A stretch of 7,429 nucleotides of DNA, taken from positions 1 to 7,429 of the forward strand of contig JAJYCH010000222.1 in the NCBI GenBank assembly GCA_021778575.1, read 5' to 3'. Below, piece by piece: positions 1 through 5,486 of the stretch. The stretch's first letter is position 1; the number at the start of each line of letters is the position of its first letter. This DNA comes from Planctomycetota bacterium (lineage in GTDB: Bacteria; Planctomycetota; Planctomycetia; Isosphaerales; Isosphaeraceae). The position numbers were made by a program, and so were the translations under genes. The notes under the pieces are model-generated. The model ran no database searches. It saw only the letters and a list, made by a program, of their open reading frames with translations, and was not told the origin of the DNA.

Positions 1-318
1 CTGGTCCGGACCCGGATCGGCGGGTTCGCGCTGACCGACGCGATCGACCCGACCGGCCAGACGATCGAGGCGATTCTCGCCCACCTCCAGCCGATCGAAG
101 CCGCGCTCGGCGACCTCCCCCGGCTCGAACTCTCGCCCCACCAGGTCGACGCGATCCAGATGGGCAAGGCGTTGCCCGCCCGAGATGTCGCCGGTGCCGA
201 GCCGATCGAAGGGGAAGCCGCGCTGGTGACTTCCGCCGGCAAGCTCGTCGCCATCGCCGAGGTCGGCGGTCCGCTCAAAGCGGTCAAGCCCCGGCGCGTC
301 CTCGCCGCGCGCGATTGA
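1..318 (+). CDS. truB: tRNA pseudouridine(55) synthase TruB, C-terminal part (5' truncated by window)
   Basis: The frame is open from base 1 and ends at TGA 316-318, giving the last 105 residues of a protein that begins outside the window. TruB isomerises U55 to pseudouridine in the T-loop of tRNAs in the cytoplasm. The visible part starts LVRTRIGGFALTDAI, which matches the conserved stretch after the TruB catalytic domain, where bacterial TruB proteins read L-x-R-T-x-x-G-x-F. It continues into the small PUA-like tail, with GKLVAIAEVGG and the final KPRRVLAAR corresponding to the usual G-x-L-x-A-I-x and KP-x-RVF ending. The catalytic Asp lies in the missing part and cannot be checked. The gene converges on the RAYT gene, with 65 bp between the two stop codons. 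In many bacteria truB follows rbfA or precedes ribF/rpsO; that context is not visible here. Family assignment is from recognised motifs. Confidence 0.85.
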   Translation: MVRTRIGGFALTDAIDPTGQTIEAILAHLQPIEAALGDLPRLELSPHQVDAIQMGKALPARDVAGAEPIEGEAALVTSAGKLVAIAEVGGPLKAVKPRRVLAARD

Positions 319-323
319 TCGGC

Positions 324-370
324 CTTCGATCGCGGCAGAGCCGTACCAGTCCAAAAAGATACGATCGAAG
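324..370. terminator. Candidate bidirectional hairpin between convergent truB and RAYT genes
   Basis: CTTCGATCG (324-332) is the exact reverse complement of CGATCGAAG (362-370), giving a 9-bp stem with a 29-nt loop in the 65-bp gap between two convergent stop codons. Position and symmetry suit a shared terminator. The long loop and the lack of a clear U-tract on either side make it weak, and GATCG-rich words are common in this DNA, so chance is possible. Confidence 0.25.
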
Positions 371-383
371 AATGTGAATTACT

Positions 384-1055
384 CTAACCTTCGATCACCT
401 TCTTCGGTCGCCCCCGAGGCCGAATGGTCGATTCCAGCCCCATCGTTTCGGCCGTCGTCGTCGCCCATTCCGCCGAACCGAACGGGGTTCCGCGCTCGAC
501 GCTCCGGCGGAGCCCGGTGAGTTCCGCCGCGCTTGACTCGCGGCCATTCACCTTGCGGACCCAGGCTCGACCCCGAGGAACCGGACCCGGATCGAGCCAG
601 TCCGGCCGACCGCGACGCCCCAGTAACGGCAAGCTCGACCAGGCCCAATCCTCGGCCCGTTCGACCAGCCCGGCGCGAACCGGGTTGCGTTCGACATAGC
701 GGAGAACGATCGGCAGATGAGCATCCGCCTCGATCGGAAACGCCTTGAACCGTCCTTGCCAGAGATGCCCGCTCGACTGATGGGACTGATGATAGCGCCG
801 GACCTGAGAAGTCATCAGCCAGGCCATCCAGGTACTGAGGTCGCCATCGTTGAACGGCCAGAGAACCAGGTGGAAGTGGTCGGGAAGCAAGCAATAGGCC
901 AGAACCCGCATCGGCCGACGCTGGCAAGCCTCGGCGATCAAATCGACGAACGAGTCATAATCCGCGTCTTCCTGAAAAACCCGCGAGCGGGCATTCCCCC
1001 GGTTCAAGACGTGGTAGCAATAGTCGCCCAGAGATGCGCGGTTGGTTCGTGGCAT
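384..1055 (-). CDS. REP-associated tyrosine transposase (RAYT), IS200/IS605-like Y1 HUH family
   Basis: This encodes 223 residues and belongs to the Y1 transposase family (IS200-like), REP-associated branch. These proteins cut and rejoin single-stranded DNA at short palindromes through a 5'-phosphotyrosine link. Seen in the sequence: the N-terminal signature MPRTNRA...YCYHVLNRGNAR (residues 1-23), the metal-binding HUH motif as PDHFHLVL (His60, His62), and the nucleophile motif YVERNPVRAGLV with Tyr120 as the likely attacking residue. LWQGRFKAFPIE (98-109) is also typical. Length fits the family and all catalytic residues are present, so it appears intact. The tail RPRGRPKK (212-219) looks like an AT-hook. 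A longer reading starts at a TTG at 1091, but that codon lies inside the -35 box of the predicted promoter. The ATG at 1055 gives the standard MPR- start and is preferred. The protein is a lone chromosomal gene without IS200 ends, as expected for domesticated RAYTs. The insertion sequence at 1121-2931 lies directly upstream. Confidence 0.88.
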   Translation of the reverse strand: MPRTNRASLGDYCYHVLNRGNARSRVFQEDADYDSFVDLIAEACQRRPMRVLAYCLLPDHFHLVLWPFNDGDLSTWMAWLMTSQVRRYHQSHQSSGHLWQGRFKAFPIEADAHLPIVLRYVERNPVRAGLVERAEDWAWSSLPLLGRRGRPDWLDPGPVPRGRAWVRKVNGRESSAAELTGLRRSVERGTPFGSAEWATTTAETMGLESTIRPRGRPKKVIEG

Positions 1056-1062
1056 GCCAGCC

Positions 1063-1091
1063 AAGATAAGGGTTCGGACGGGTTGAGTCAA
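1063..1091 (-). promoter_or_regulatory. Sigma70-type promoter of the RAYT gene; predicted leaderless mRNA
   Basis: On the minus strand, TTGACT (1091-1086) is followed by a 17-bp spacer and TATCTT (1068-1063). These match the sigma70 consensus boxes at 5/6 and 4/6 positions. Only 7 nt (GGCTGGC) separate the -10 box from the ATG at 1055. Transcription would therefore start at or next to the A of the ATG, giving a leaderless or nearly leaderless message. No Shine-Dalgarno sequence lies before this ATG, which agrees. The neighbouring insertion sequence ends about 22 bp upstream of the -35 box, so the core promoter is uninterrupted. Confidence 0.6.
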
Positions 1092-1112
1092 CGAGAAAGG
1101 GCAATGTCCCCT

Positions 1113-1120
1113 TTTTTGAT
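1113..1120. repeat. Target site duplication, left copy (TTTTTGAT)
   Basis: The 8-bp word TTTTTGAT touches the outer end of the left terminal inverted repeat. The same word touches the right repeat at 2932-2939. The exact match at exactly these two places fixes the element's boundaries. One extra T precedes this copy at 1112. Confidence 0.88.
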
Positions 1121-1149
1121 CAACGCCTTCACAGGCGGCTAGAAACCGC
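1121..1149 (+). repeat. Left terminal inverted repeat of the insertion sequence
   Basis: Read inward it starts CAACGCCTTCACAGGCGGCT and ends at 1149. Against the reverse complement of 2903-2931 it differs only at positions 6 (C/G), 15 (G/C) and 26 (C/T). It also encodes the last residues and stop codon of the transposase. Confidence 0.9.
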
Positions 1150-1737
1150 TTGATATCGTCGCTCGAGGTCTGCCAGTAACTTCGGCCGTTTCGTCTTGGA
1201 TCTCGCCTTCCGCATCACCTTGCGCCGGTGGATCGCCTGACATTGGCACGCAGGTGCGCGGGCCGAACGGTATGGCAACAGATCGTCAACGCCGAAGGGT
1301 TCGGGGTGGGTGTGATGGGCGTCCAACGCGTGCACCAGTGTCGGCCCTTCCTGGACGATCCGCACTCCCGCGTGGCGATGGCCGTGAATCCGACGCTCAT
1401 GCCCCTTGGGCAAGCGGAACCAACGCTCCAGATCGAGATTGTCGTGGATCTGGTCGAAGGTGTCATCGCCAGCAAAGAGGCCGATGCGGAAGCTCTGCAT
1501 CAATCCAGCCATCTGTCTGTGGATCGGGTCGCTGTCGCCGTCAAGGCGAGCGAGGATCGCGTCAAAGTCGGACTGACGCTGGGCCGATTTCTTCGCCGCC
1601 GGGTCCAGGGTCGCGGCCACCTCCTGGATCGTCTCGACGTGGCACCGGATCGTCTCCTGTTCGGGTTTGACCAGGTCCAGTCCCTTGTCGATGCAGGCGG
1701 CCAATCGAGTCAGTTGCTTCTCCGCGAACCCCCTTTT
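1129..1737 (-). CDS. DDE transposase, C-terminal part (ORF B, -1 frame; carries probable catalytic Glu)
   Basis: This is the downstream part of the split transposase, reached by a -1 shift from ORF A. The coordinates start at the first -1-frame codon in the A6 run and end at TGA 1131-1129, inside the left inverted repeat, giving about 202 residues. Joined to ORF A it makes an uninterrupted product of about 565 residues, and the join reads naturally as ...NLDVKKRGFAEKQLTRLAAC. Seen: a helical charged region, then DNLDLERWFRLPKGHERRIHGH and VRIVQEG. The NLDLER block with following ERR and GH is the pattern around the third acidic residue in several DDE transposases, so Glu in DLER (codon 1428-1426) is the likely catalytic Glu. 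The tail is basic (RRKVMRKARSKTKRPK). A TTG at 1704 could in principle start it independently, but it has no ribosome binding site and the reading frame is open well upstream. I read it as the second half of one gene rather than a separate gene. Confidence 0.75.
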   Translation of the reverse strand, partial: KRGFAEKQLTRLAACIDKGLDLVKPEQETIRCHVETIQEVAATLDPAAKKSAQRQSDFDAILARLDGDSDPIHRQMAGLMQSFRIGLFAGDDTFDQIHDNLDLERWFRLPKGHERRIHGHRHAGVRIVQEGPTLVHALDAHHTHPEPFGVDDLLPYRSARAPACQCQAIHRRKVMRKARSKTKRPKLLADLERRYQAVSSRL

Positions 1738-2825
1738 TTCACATCCAGGTTTCGTTGGATCGACTGCCGAACCTCGTCCAACGCGTCGGCCATTCGCAAC
1801 CCGGGCGGGTCGAGAGGACCGCCCTGGTCATTGTTGAGAATTCCTCGAACCGCCGCACAGTAGTCCAGGACCACGTCGCCCGCCGGATCATCCTCGGCGG
1901 GGCACAGATCCGCACTGAGGAGGGTCTCGGTCACGGCCGATTCTGGCTCCGGCGGTGGCGGAGGTTCCACCGGGGTCGCGTCACGCCGATGGGTCAGGAC
2001 GGACTGCTCGATCCCCCTCAAGCCGCGGACTTTCTTCCGCATCTGAACCTTGGCATGACTGTCGGCTTCGAGGACCGGCTTGGCCAGGTCGCGGAGGAAA
2101 TGGTTGTCGCAATAGCGGTGCGGCACCGCCGGGAATTCCGCCGCGATCCCGGTCACGAAGGCGTCCTGCTTGTCCGAGATCCAGAGGGCCACCGGTTTGC
2201 CCAGATCCTCGGCCCATCGCTTCGCCTGGGCAATCAGCCGTCGGACTTCGTCGGCCGTCGCGGAGAGCAACGCCTCGGCGAACCAGACCCGTTTGGCGGT
2301 CAGTTCCCGGACGACGTAGAGCGTCTCGTGCCCTTTCTCGGGTTGCAAGCCGTCGATCGAGAGGATGAGCGAATCGGTCTGGTGATAGAGCCGCCGCAGC
2401 GTCTCGGGGTCTTGCTGACGTGCCGCGAGCATCGCCTGGTAGCGGTCGATGTAGTTGGCGATTCCGGTCACCGCGAGGTCGATGGCGAAGGTGTCGTGCA
2501 AATCGGCCCGGATCTGGGGGATCGACGCGTGCCGCGAAAATCGCCGATGACCGATCCAACAAAAGACGTCCCAGGCGATGCCCCAACCTGGCAAAGCGAT
2601 GGTCGGTTCGATCTCGGGGCTCTTGGTCTTGGAATGCCCTGGGCAGCACGGGTCGGGACAGTGATTGAGCTTGGAGACGAGATGGACAGGGCCGTCGAGA
2701 GTGAAGAAGTGACGATGTCGATGATCACAGATATACATCATGTGCCCGCAGACGGGGCAGTTCCGGTCGATGACATCGAGTTCCAGGAGAGCGAAATCCG
2801 TATCCTCGGGCCAATGATGTGGCAT
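1710..2825 (-). CDS. DDE transposase, N-terminal part (ORF A; zinc ribbon, two catalytic Asp, C-x2-H)
   Basis: This frame encodes 371 residues from ATG 2825 to the TGA at 1712-1710. In order: a Cys-rich N-terminal zinc ribbon (CPVCG at 23-27, Cys33, Cys56, CC at 60-61 and nearby His), probably for binding the repeats. Next comes a helical region. The RNase H-like catalytic core starts with LSIDGLQPEKGHETLYVVRE (first Asp158), then LWISDKQDAF (second Asp218), then YCDNHFLRDL with a C239-x2-H242 pair as in Mutator/IS256-type transposases. The third acidic residue is absent here and lies in the -1 frame (1129-1737). The frame ends 8 codons after the A6 run (GGSRRSN then stop). The ATG at 2825 is preferred because GAGG sits 8 nt upstream; a TTG at 2873 would add 16 residues but lacks such a site. 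The two frames together span 2825 to 1129. The gene is either shifted by design or recently broken. Confidence 0.82.
   Translation of the reverse strand: MPHHWPEDTDFALLELDVIDRNCPVCGHMMYICDHRHRHFFTLDGPVHLVSKLNHCPDPCCPGHSKTKSPEIEPTIALPGWGIAWDVFCWIGHRRFSRHASIPQIRADLHDTFAIDLAVTGIANYIDRYQAMLAARQQDPETLRRLYHQTDSLILSIDGLQPEKGHETLYVVRELTAKRVWFAEALLSATADEVRRLIAQAKRWAEDLGKPVALWISDKQDAFVTGIAAEFPAVPHRYCDNHFLRDLAKPVLEADSHAKVQMRKKVRGLRGIEQSVLTHRRDATPVEPPPPPEPESAVTETLLSADLCPAEDDPAGDVVLDYCAAVRGILNNDQGGPLDPPGLRMADALDEVRQSIQRNLDVKKGGSRRSN
1729..1740 (-). other. Frameshift site in the transposase gene (A6G5 run)
   Basis: On the minus strand the run is G-AAAAAA-GGGGG, read in ORF A as GTG AAA AAA GGG GGT. A -1 shift here, or one extra base in the run, continues as AAA AGG GGG TTC and restores a full-length transposase. 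The heptamer AAAAAAG is present, but its phase is AAA AAA G rather than the classical A AAA AAG, so simple tandem -1 slippage is not ideal. Transcript slippage, a real inactivating deletion, or a sequencing error in a homopolymer all remain possible. Confidence 0.6.
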
Positions 2826-2833
2826 GGTATGGA

Positions 2834-2837
2834 CCTC
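2834..2837 (-). promoter_or_regulatory. Ribosome binding site of transposase ORF A
   Basis: GAGG on the minus strand lies 8 nt before ATG 2825. The alternative upstream TTG at 2873 has no comparable site. This decides the start codon. Confidence 0.5.
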
Positions 2838-2883
2838 GATGTCGGCGGGGGCAGACTCCCTGTCGTTCTCCAAGTAGGGTAAG

Positions 2884-2912
2884 AGGATACGTGAGAAACT
2901 CGGCGATTTCTA
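2884..2912 (-). promoter_or_regulatory. Candidate transposase promoter overlapping the right inverted repeat
   Basis: On the minus strand TAGAAA (2912-2907) and TATCCT (2889-2884) are separated by 17 bp. Each matches the sigma70 consensus at 4/6 positions. The -35 box lies inside the right inverted repeat, so transposase binding to the end could repress its own gene. Box quality is modest and this is a candidate only. Confidence 0.35.
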
Positions 2913-2931
2913 GCCGGCTGTGAAGCCGTTG
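2903..2931 (-). repeat. Right terminal inverted repeat of the insertion sequence
   Basis: Its reverse complement starts CAACGGCTTCACAGCCGGCT and matches the left repeat at 26 of 29 positions. It ends exactly where the right target duplication begins. Confidence 0.9.
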
Positions 2932-2939
2932 TTTTTGAT
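2932..2939. repeat. Target site duplication, right copy (TTTTTGAT)
   Basis: This 8-bp word is identical to 1113-1120 and abuts the right inverted repeat. Together the two copies show that the element arrived by transposition and kept its original flanks. Confidence 0.88.
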
Positions 2940-2982
2940 ATGCCGCCCGCGAATTCCTGGGGTGGAAGGGATTCGGTGGCCC

Positions 2983-3028
2983 GAACCCCGGTTGGTGGCC
3001 GTCAGTTGTGATCGTGGAACCGGGGTTC
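2983..3028. repeat. 11-bp inverted repeat in the 2940-3298 intergenic stretch
   Basis: GAACCCCGGTT (2983-2993) and AACCGGGGTTC (3018-3028) are perfect reverse complements with a 24-nt loop. The right arm also lies in its own small palindrome, GGAACC-GG-GGTTCC (3016-3029). No gene is supported anywhere between 2940 and 3298. Besides this hairpin, the stretch holds the palindrome cluster at 3069-3204. I see nothing definite in 3205-3298. Confidence 0.5.
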
Positions 3029-3068
3029 CGGTTGACCGGAGACCCGGCACCCGGTGAAGAATCTCTAT

Positions 3069-3204
3069 CTGGAGTGCGAGAGCTTGCTCTCGCTCTGGCG
3101 ACCGGAGCTTGCTCCGAGCCCGAGTGACTGGGCCAACGGTTTCCCCATGAAGACCGTGGAGCAAGCTCCACGAAGCAGAGCAAGAGCAAGCTCTCGCACT
3201 CCAG
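3069..3204. repeat. REP/BIME-like nested palindrome cluster
   Basis: Four short hairpins are arranged with mirror symmetry. The outer arms, 3069-3090 and 3183-3204, are a perfect 22-bp inverted repeat. Each contains its own palindrome: CGAGAGCTTGCTCTCG at 3077-3092 and AGAGCAAGCTCT at 3183-3194. The inner pair is GGAGCTTGCTCC (3104-3115) and GGAGCAAGCTCC (3158-3169), also exact reverse complements. All four share the core GAGC-TT-GCTC or its complement with a 2-nt loop. Both outer units carry the same CTGGAGTG head next to the palindrome. This double-inverted layout resembles bacterial interspersed mosaic elements built from REP sequences, which RAYT proteins recognise. It also lies just downstream of the glycosyltransferase stop codon and could help end that transcript. 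Copy number elsewhere in the genome is unknown. Confidence 0.75.
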
Positions 3205-3298
3205 AGAACCAATCCTTTCGAATGCCCCCACCAGAAAATGCGGAGCAGGCCAATTCCCTGATTCCGACTTACTTTTTCTTGTCTGCCTTCAAGATTCT

Positions 3299-5038
3299 CT
3301 AATTCCGTGAATCATCAGCCTGGACGATCGATCGTCTCAGGGCCGGTTCCGACCAGCGATAGAGACCTCGGGGGTCTGTTGTTCCGGCGAATTCGAGCGG
3401 CCAGATTTTCGACTGTTCGGCAGTCACGATATAGGGGATTCCACCGGCCCGGTTGATCTGGCCGGCAAGATCGTTGAGATTTCGACCCATCACGGGGTAG
3501 CACGTTCGATCGAGCAGGAACATCGCCGTCTGATGATCTCCCTTGCCGCCCCGATCAAAGAGAAGGACCGCGTTTGTCGGTAACCGGTCGCGGGCGAACT
3601 CGGCAAGCTCGGTCACGAACGGGCGATCCTCGGACTTTCGGGTCACCGTCCAGGCCGACCAACCCACCCGGAGACTGACGACCAGCGTTGCCGACAGCGC
3701 CAGGACTCGAAGACCTCGCGTCCAGCGATCCGCGTTCGACGGGCTGGTGGTCACTCGTCGGCGGGTCCACTCGATCATTCCGCCCACCACCAGCGCGAGG
3801 GCCAGGTGCTTGAAGACCCAGAGCGACTGAACCATCACTCCGCCGAAGATCCGAGGTTCGGGAAACCCCCGGCTGAACGGGCCGATCCGGACCGGCACGA
3901 CCGCGACGACGACCATGATGCTCGCCCAGCTCGCCAGGAGCCAGCTCCGGCCTTGCCAGCCGTCGACGATCAGCCGGGCCAGCAAGAGGAATCCGGCAGG
4001 CAAGCCGATCAAGGTGGCCGACGGGGTCTTGGTCGCCGCCAGCGTGTGCGGAGCCAGGACGCCGACCAACCAGGCGTAAACGAACCAGAGCGGCAACCGT
4101 CGCCCGGCGACCATCGGACCGATCATCACCAGGCCGGCGGCCAGCACCGGCGTGTAGAACCCATGATAGAGGCCGATCAGATGATCAAAGTAGAGCCGAT
4201 CCCACGGTCCTCCCCAGTTCTCGACCCCCTGGCCGACATGCGTGAACACGTAGCCATGCTCATGAGAAAACTCGACCGGAAACGCCCAGGCGCAGTAAAT
4301 CGTCCACGGGGCGACGGTGACCAGGCTCGCGACGAGGAGCCCCGCCAGATGCCGGAGCTTCCACTTCGATTGATCGAGCCCCACCAGCCCGAGCCGGGGG
4401 AGCAACCACGCGACGACCGCCAGACCGGTCAGAAGCAGGCCCAGGTAGCTCTTGGACAGATAAGCCAACCCTTGAGCCACGCCCGCCGCCAGGACAACCG
4501 GCCAGCTTCCCGATTGCGTCGCCCGGACCACGAAGTAGACGCCAACCTCAACCCAGAAAAGCAGCGAGATATCAACATGATCGCTGAACAGGTAACCCTG
4601 GACGAGCATCAGGATCGCCGGACAGAGCGCCTGAAGGCTCGACGCGACCAGCCCGGTCGGCCGGTCGAACAGCCGTTTACCGATCAGGAAGGTAAGACCG
4701 ACCGACGCCGCCGCCAGGAGCGCGGAGGGAAGCCGGAGGGCCAGCGTGTTGACACCCAGAATCGCGAACGAGACCGCGATCGTCCAGAGGGGCAAGATCG
4801 GCTTGTGGAGCCAGACGTGGGTCTCGCTCCAGCGGGTCGGGTCGTAAGCCAAGTAAGGGGCGTCGATCAGGGTGGGCTTGAACGGGTGCTTGAGCAAGTT
4901 CCGGGCGACGATCGCGTGGAACGACTCGTCGAAATAATGGAGCCCGGGATGGTCGATCCGCTGGACGTTCAGCAGGATCGACCCGGCCAGGATCGCCAGG
5001 AGGATCGGGTCACGCCAGGATCGAGGGGGGGTCGTCAT
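3299..5038 (-). CDS. Polytopic membrane glycosyltransferase, ArnT/PMT-like (GT-C fold)
   Basis: This encodes 579 residues, starting at ATG 5038 with GGAG 5 nt upstream and ending at TAG 3301-3299. Such enzymes take a sugar from a polyprenyl-phosphate donor and attach it to a lipid or protein on the outer face of the cytoplasmic membrane. Seen: a first membrane helix (about residues 11-25), then HYFDESFHAIVARNLL with the acidic pair Asp37-Glu38 in the first outer loop, where GT-C enzymes keep their catalytic Asp. VWLHKPILPLW (75-85) matches the H-K-P motif of the ArnT/PMT group. About ten further hydrophobic segments follow, including LFSDHVDISLLFWVEVGVYF. The C-terminal portion (from about residue 470) is a soluble domain containing VTELAEFARDRLPTNAVLLF. 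Substrate cannot be told from sequence. The gene stands alone: a divergent gene starts 448 bp away and the REP-like cluster lies downstream. I do not call it arnT, since no lipid A modification genes are nearby. Confidence 0.82.
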   Translation of the reverse strand: MTTPPRSWRDPILLAILAGSILLNVQRIDHPGLHYFDESFHAIVARNLLKHPFKPTLIDAPYLAYDPTRWSETHVWLHKPILPLWTIAVSFAILGVNTLALRLPSALLAAASVGLTFLIGKRLFDRPTGLVASSLQALCPAILMLVQGYLFSDHVDISLLFWVEVGVYFVVRATQSGSWPVVLAAGVAQGLAYLSKSYLGLLLTGLAVVAWLLPRLGLVGLDQSKWKLRHLAGLLVASLVTVAPWTIYCAWAFPVEFSHEHGYVFTHVGQGVENWGGPWDRLYFDHLIGLYHGFYTPVLAAGLVMIGPMVAGRRLPLWFVYAWLVGVLAPHTLAATKTPSATLIGLPAGFLLLARLIVDGWQGRSWLLASWASIMVVVAVVPVRIGPFSRGFPEPRIFGGVMVQSLWVFKHLALALVVGGMIEWTRRRVTTSPSNADRWTRGLRVLALSATLVVSLRVGWSAWTVTRKSEDRPFVTELAEFARDRLPTNAVLLFDRGGKGDHQTAMFLLDRTCYPVMGRNLNDLAGQINRAGGIPYIVTAEQSKIWPLEFAGTTDPRGLYRWSEPALRRSIVQADDSRN

Positions 5039-5043
5039 GAGGG

Positions 5044-5047
5044 CTCC
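5044..5047 (-). promoter_or_regulatory. Ribosome binding site of the membrane glycosyltransferase
   Basis: GGAG on the minus strand sits 5 nt before ATG 5038 and supports that start codon. Confidence 0.55.
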
Positions 5048-5315
5048 GGGATCGCGATTCCGAAGGGGCTGGCTCGCGCGGCCATCTTTCTCGGAGCCCC
5101 GATCTCAGTCAATCCCAAAGCCGTGGTGCTCCAGCGTTGTTACGGCCGGACGGTTGTGCCTGCGGATTCCGGGGGGGACGGGTTCGACAATTCCGTGGGA
5201 AACTCGCCGCCGCCCGAGACTCCTCCCGCCGCGAAGGCCGGCAAGTCGGCGCAGTCAAATCGATCGGCCAAGCCCTCGACCGGCAAGATCCCGTGATCCG
5301 CAGGCAGACCCAAAC

Positions 5316-5350
5316 AATGTCCCAGGCTATTGACAAATGTCCGAGGTTAT
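5316..5350 (+). repeat. Direct repeat, 20-bp period, in the divergent intergenic region
   Basis: AATGTCCCAGGCTAT (5316-5330) recurs as AATGTCCGAGGTTAT (5336-5350), 13 of 15 bases matching, with a 5-bp gap containing TGACA. The 20-bp period is close to two helical turns, so two copies of a protein could bind the same DNA face. It may be an operator, since it overlaps a TTGACA box, or a relic of an IS21-type end, which carries such tandem subterminal repeats. The rest of the 448-bp gap (5039-5486) shows no supported gene; it includes a G7 run at 5171-5177. Confidence 0.45.
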
Positions 5351-5358
5351 GGCATCTT
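5330..5358 (+). promoter_or_regulatory. Weak candidate promoter for the DUF4159 gene
   Basis: A perfect TTGACA (5330-5335) is followed 17 bp later by CATCTT (5353-5358), which is a poor -10 box. It would give an untranslated leader of about 120 nt before ATG 5487. The -35 box falls between and across the two copies of the direct repeat, which would allow repression. Confidence 0.3.
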
Positions 5359-5471
5359 CTTCTCGGGGCCGTTACGCTAGGGAGGATCGGTCAATTACGC
5401 GTCCGATCCGCCTCTTTACGGTTGGGGACAATGATCCATCGACCGTGCCGAGGTGTTGTGCCGAGGGAAGT

Positions 5472-5476
5472 GGAGG
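5472..5476 (+). promoter_or_regulatory. Ribosome binding site of the DUF4159 gene
   Basis: GGAGG lies 10 nt before ATG 5487, slightly far but a strong match. It supports the start that yields a clean signal peptide. Confidence 0.55.
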
Positions 5477-5486
5477 CGTCGACGCC

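Larger units (their letters stand above)
1121..2931 (-). mobile_element. Complete insertion sequence, 1,811 bp, one frame-split DDE transposase gene
   Basis: The element is bounded by 29-bp imperfect terminal inverted repeats (1121-1149 and 2903-2931, 26/29 matching) that begin CAACG at each tip, with an exact 8-bp target duplication outside. Its only gene runs on the minus strand and fills almost the whole element. The leader is 77 bp between the right repeat and the ATG, and the stop codon lies inside the left repeat. The transposase has an N-terminal zinc ribbon, a D-D-E core and a C-x2-H motif. The 8-bp duplication suits ISL3, IS66, IS256 and other Mutator-like families, but the CAACG tips are not the ISL3 (GGxTCT) or IS66 (GTAA) ends I know, so the family is left open. 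An intact duplication and closely matching ends indicate a fairly recent insertion. It landed upstream of the RAYT gene. Confidence 0.9.

Noticed and set aside
1056..1091. Longer RAYT starting at TTG 1091
   Set aside because: The start codon lies inside the -35 box and adds 12 residues outside the family's usual MPR- start.
1755..2882. Long plus-strand open frame of 375 codons
   Set aside because: It is antisense to the transposase, has no recognisable domain and low-complexity Arg/Gly/Asp-rich content typical of a high-GC shadow frame.
3069..3204. CRISPR array
   Set aside because: The units are inverted palindromes with unequal spacing, not direct repeats with uniform spacers, and no cas gene is present.
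3054..3302. Small plus-strand frame through the palindrome cluster
   Set aside because: The repeated SLLSLW and SRARASSRT-like translation simply reflects the palindromes, with no ribosome binding site or domain.
3806..5296. Long plus-strand open frame of 496 codons
   Set aside because: It is antisense to the membrane glycosyltransferase, is full of Arg, Asp, Gln and Pro without motifs, and the opposite strand has clear membrane helices and a GT-C motif.
5109..5336. Minus-strand frame of 75 codons upstream of the glycosyltransferase
   Set aside because: It starts at TTG without a ribosome binding site, has no motif, and occupies a region better read as divergent regulatory DNA.
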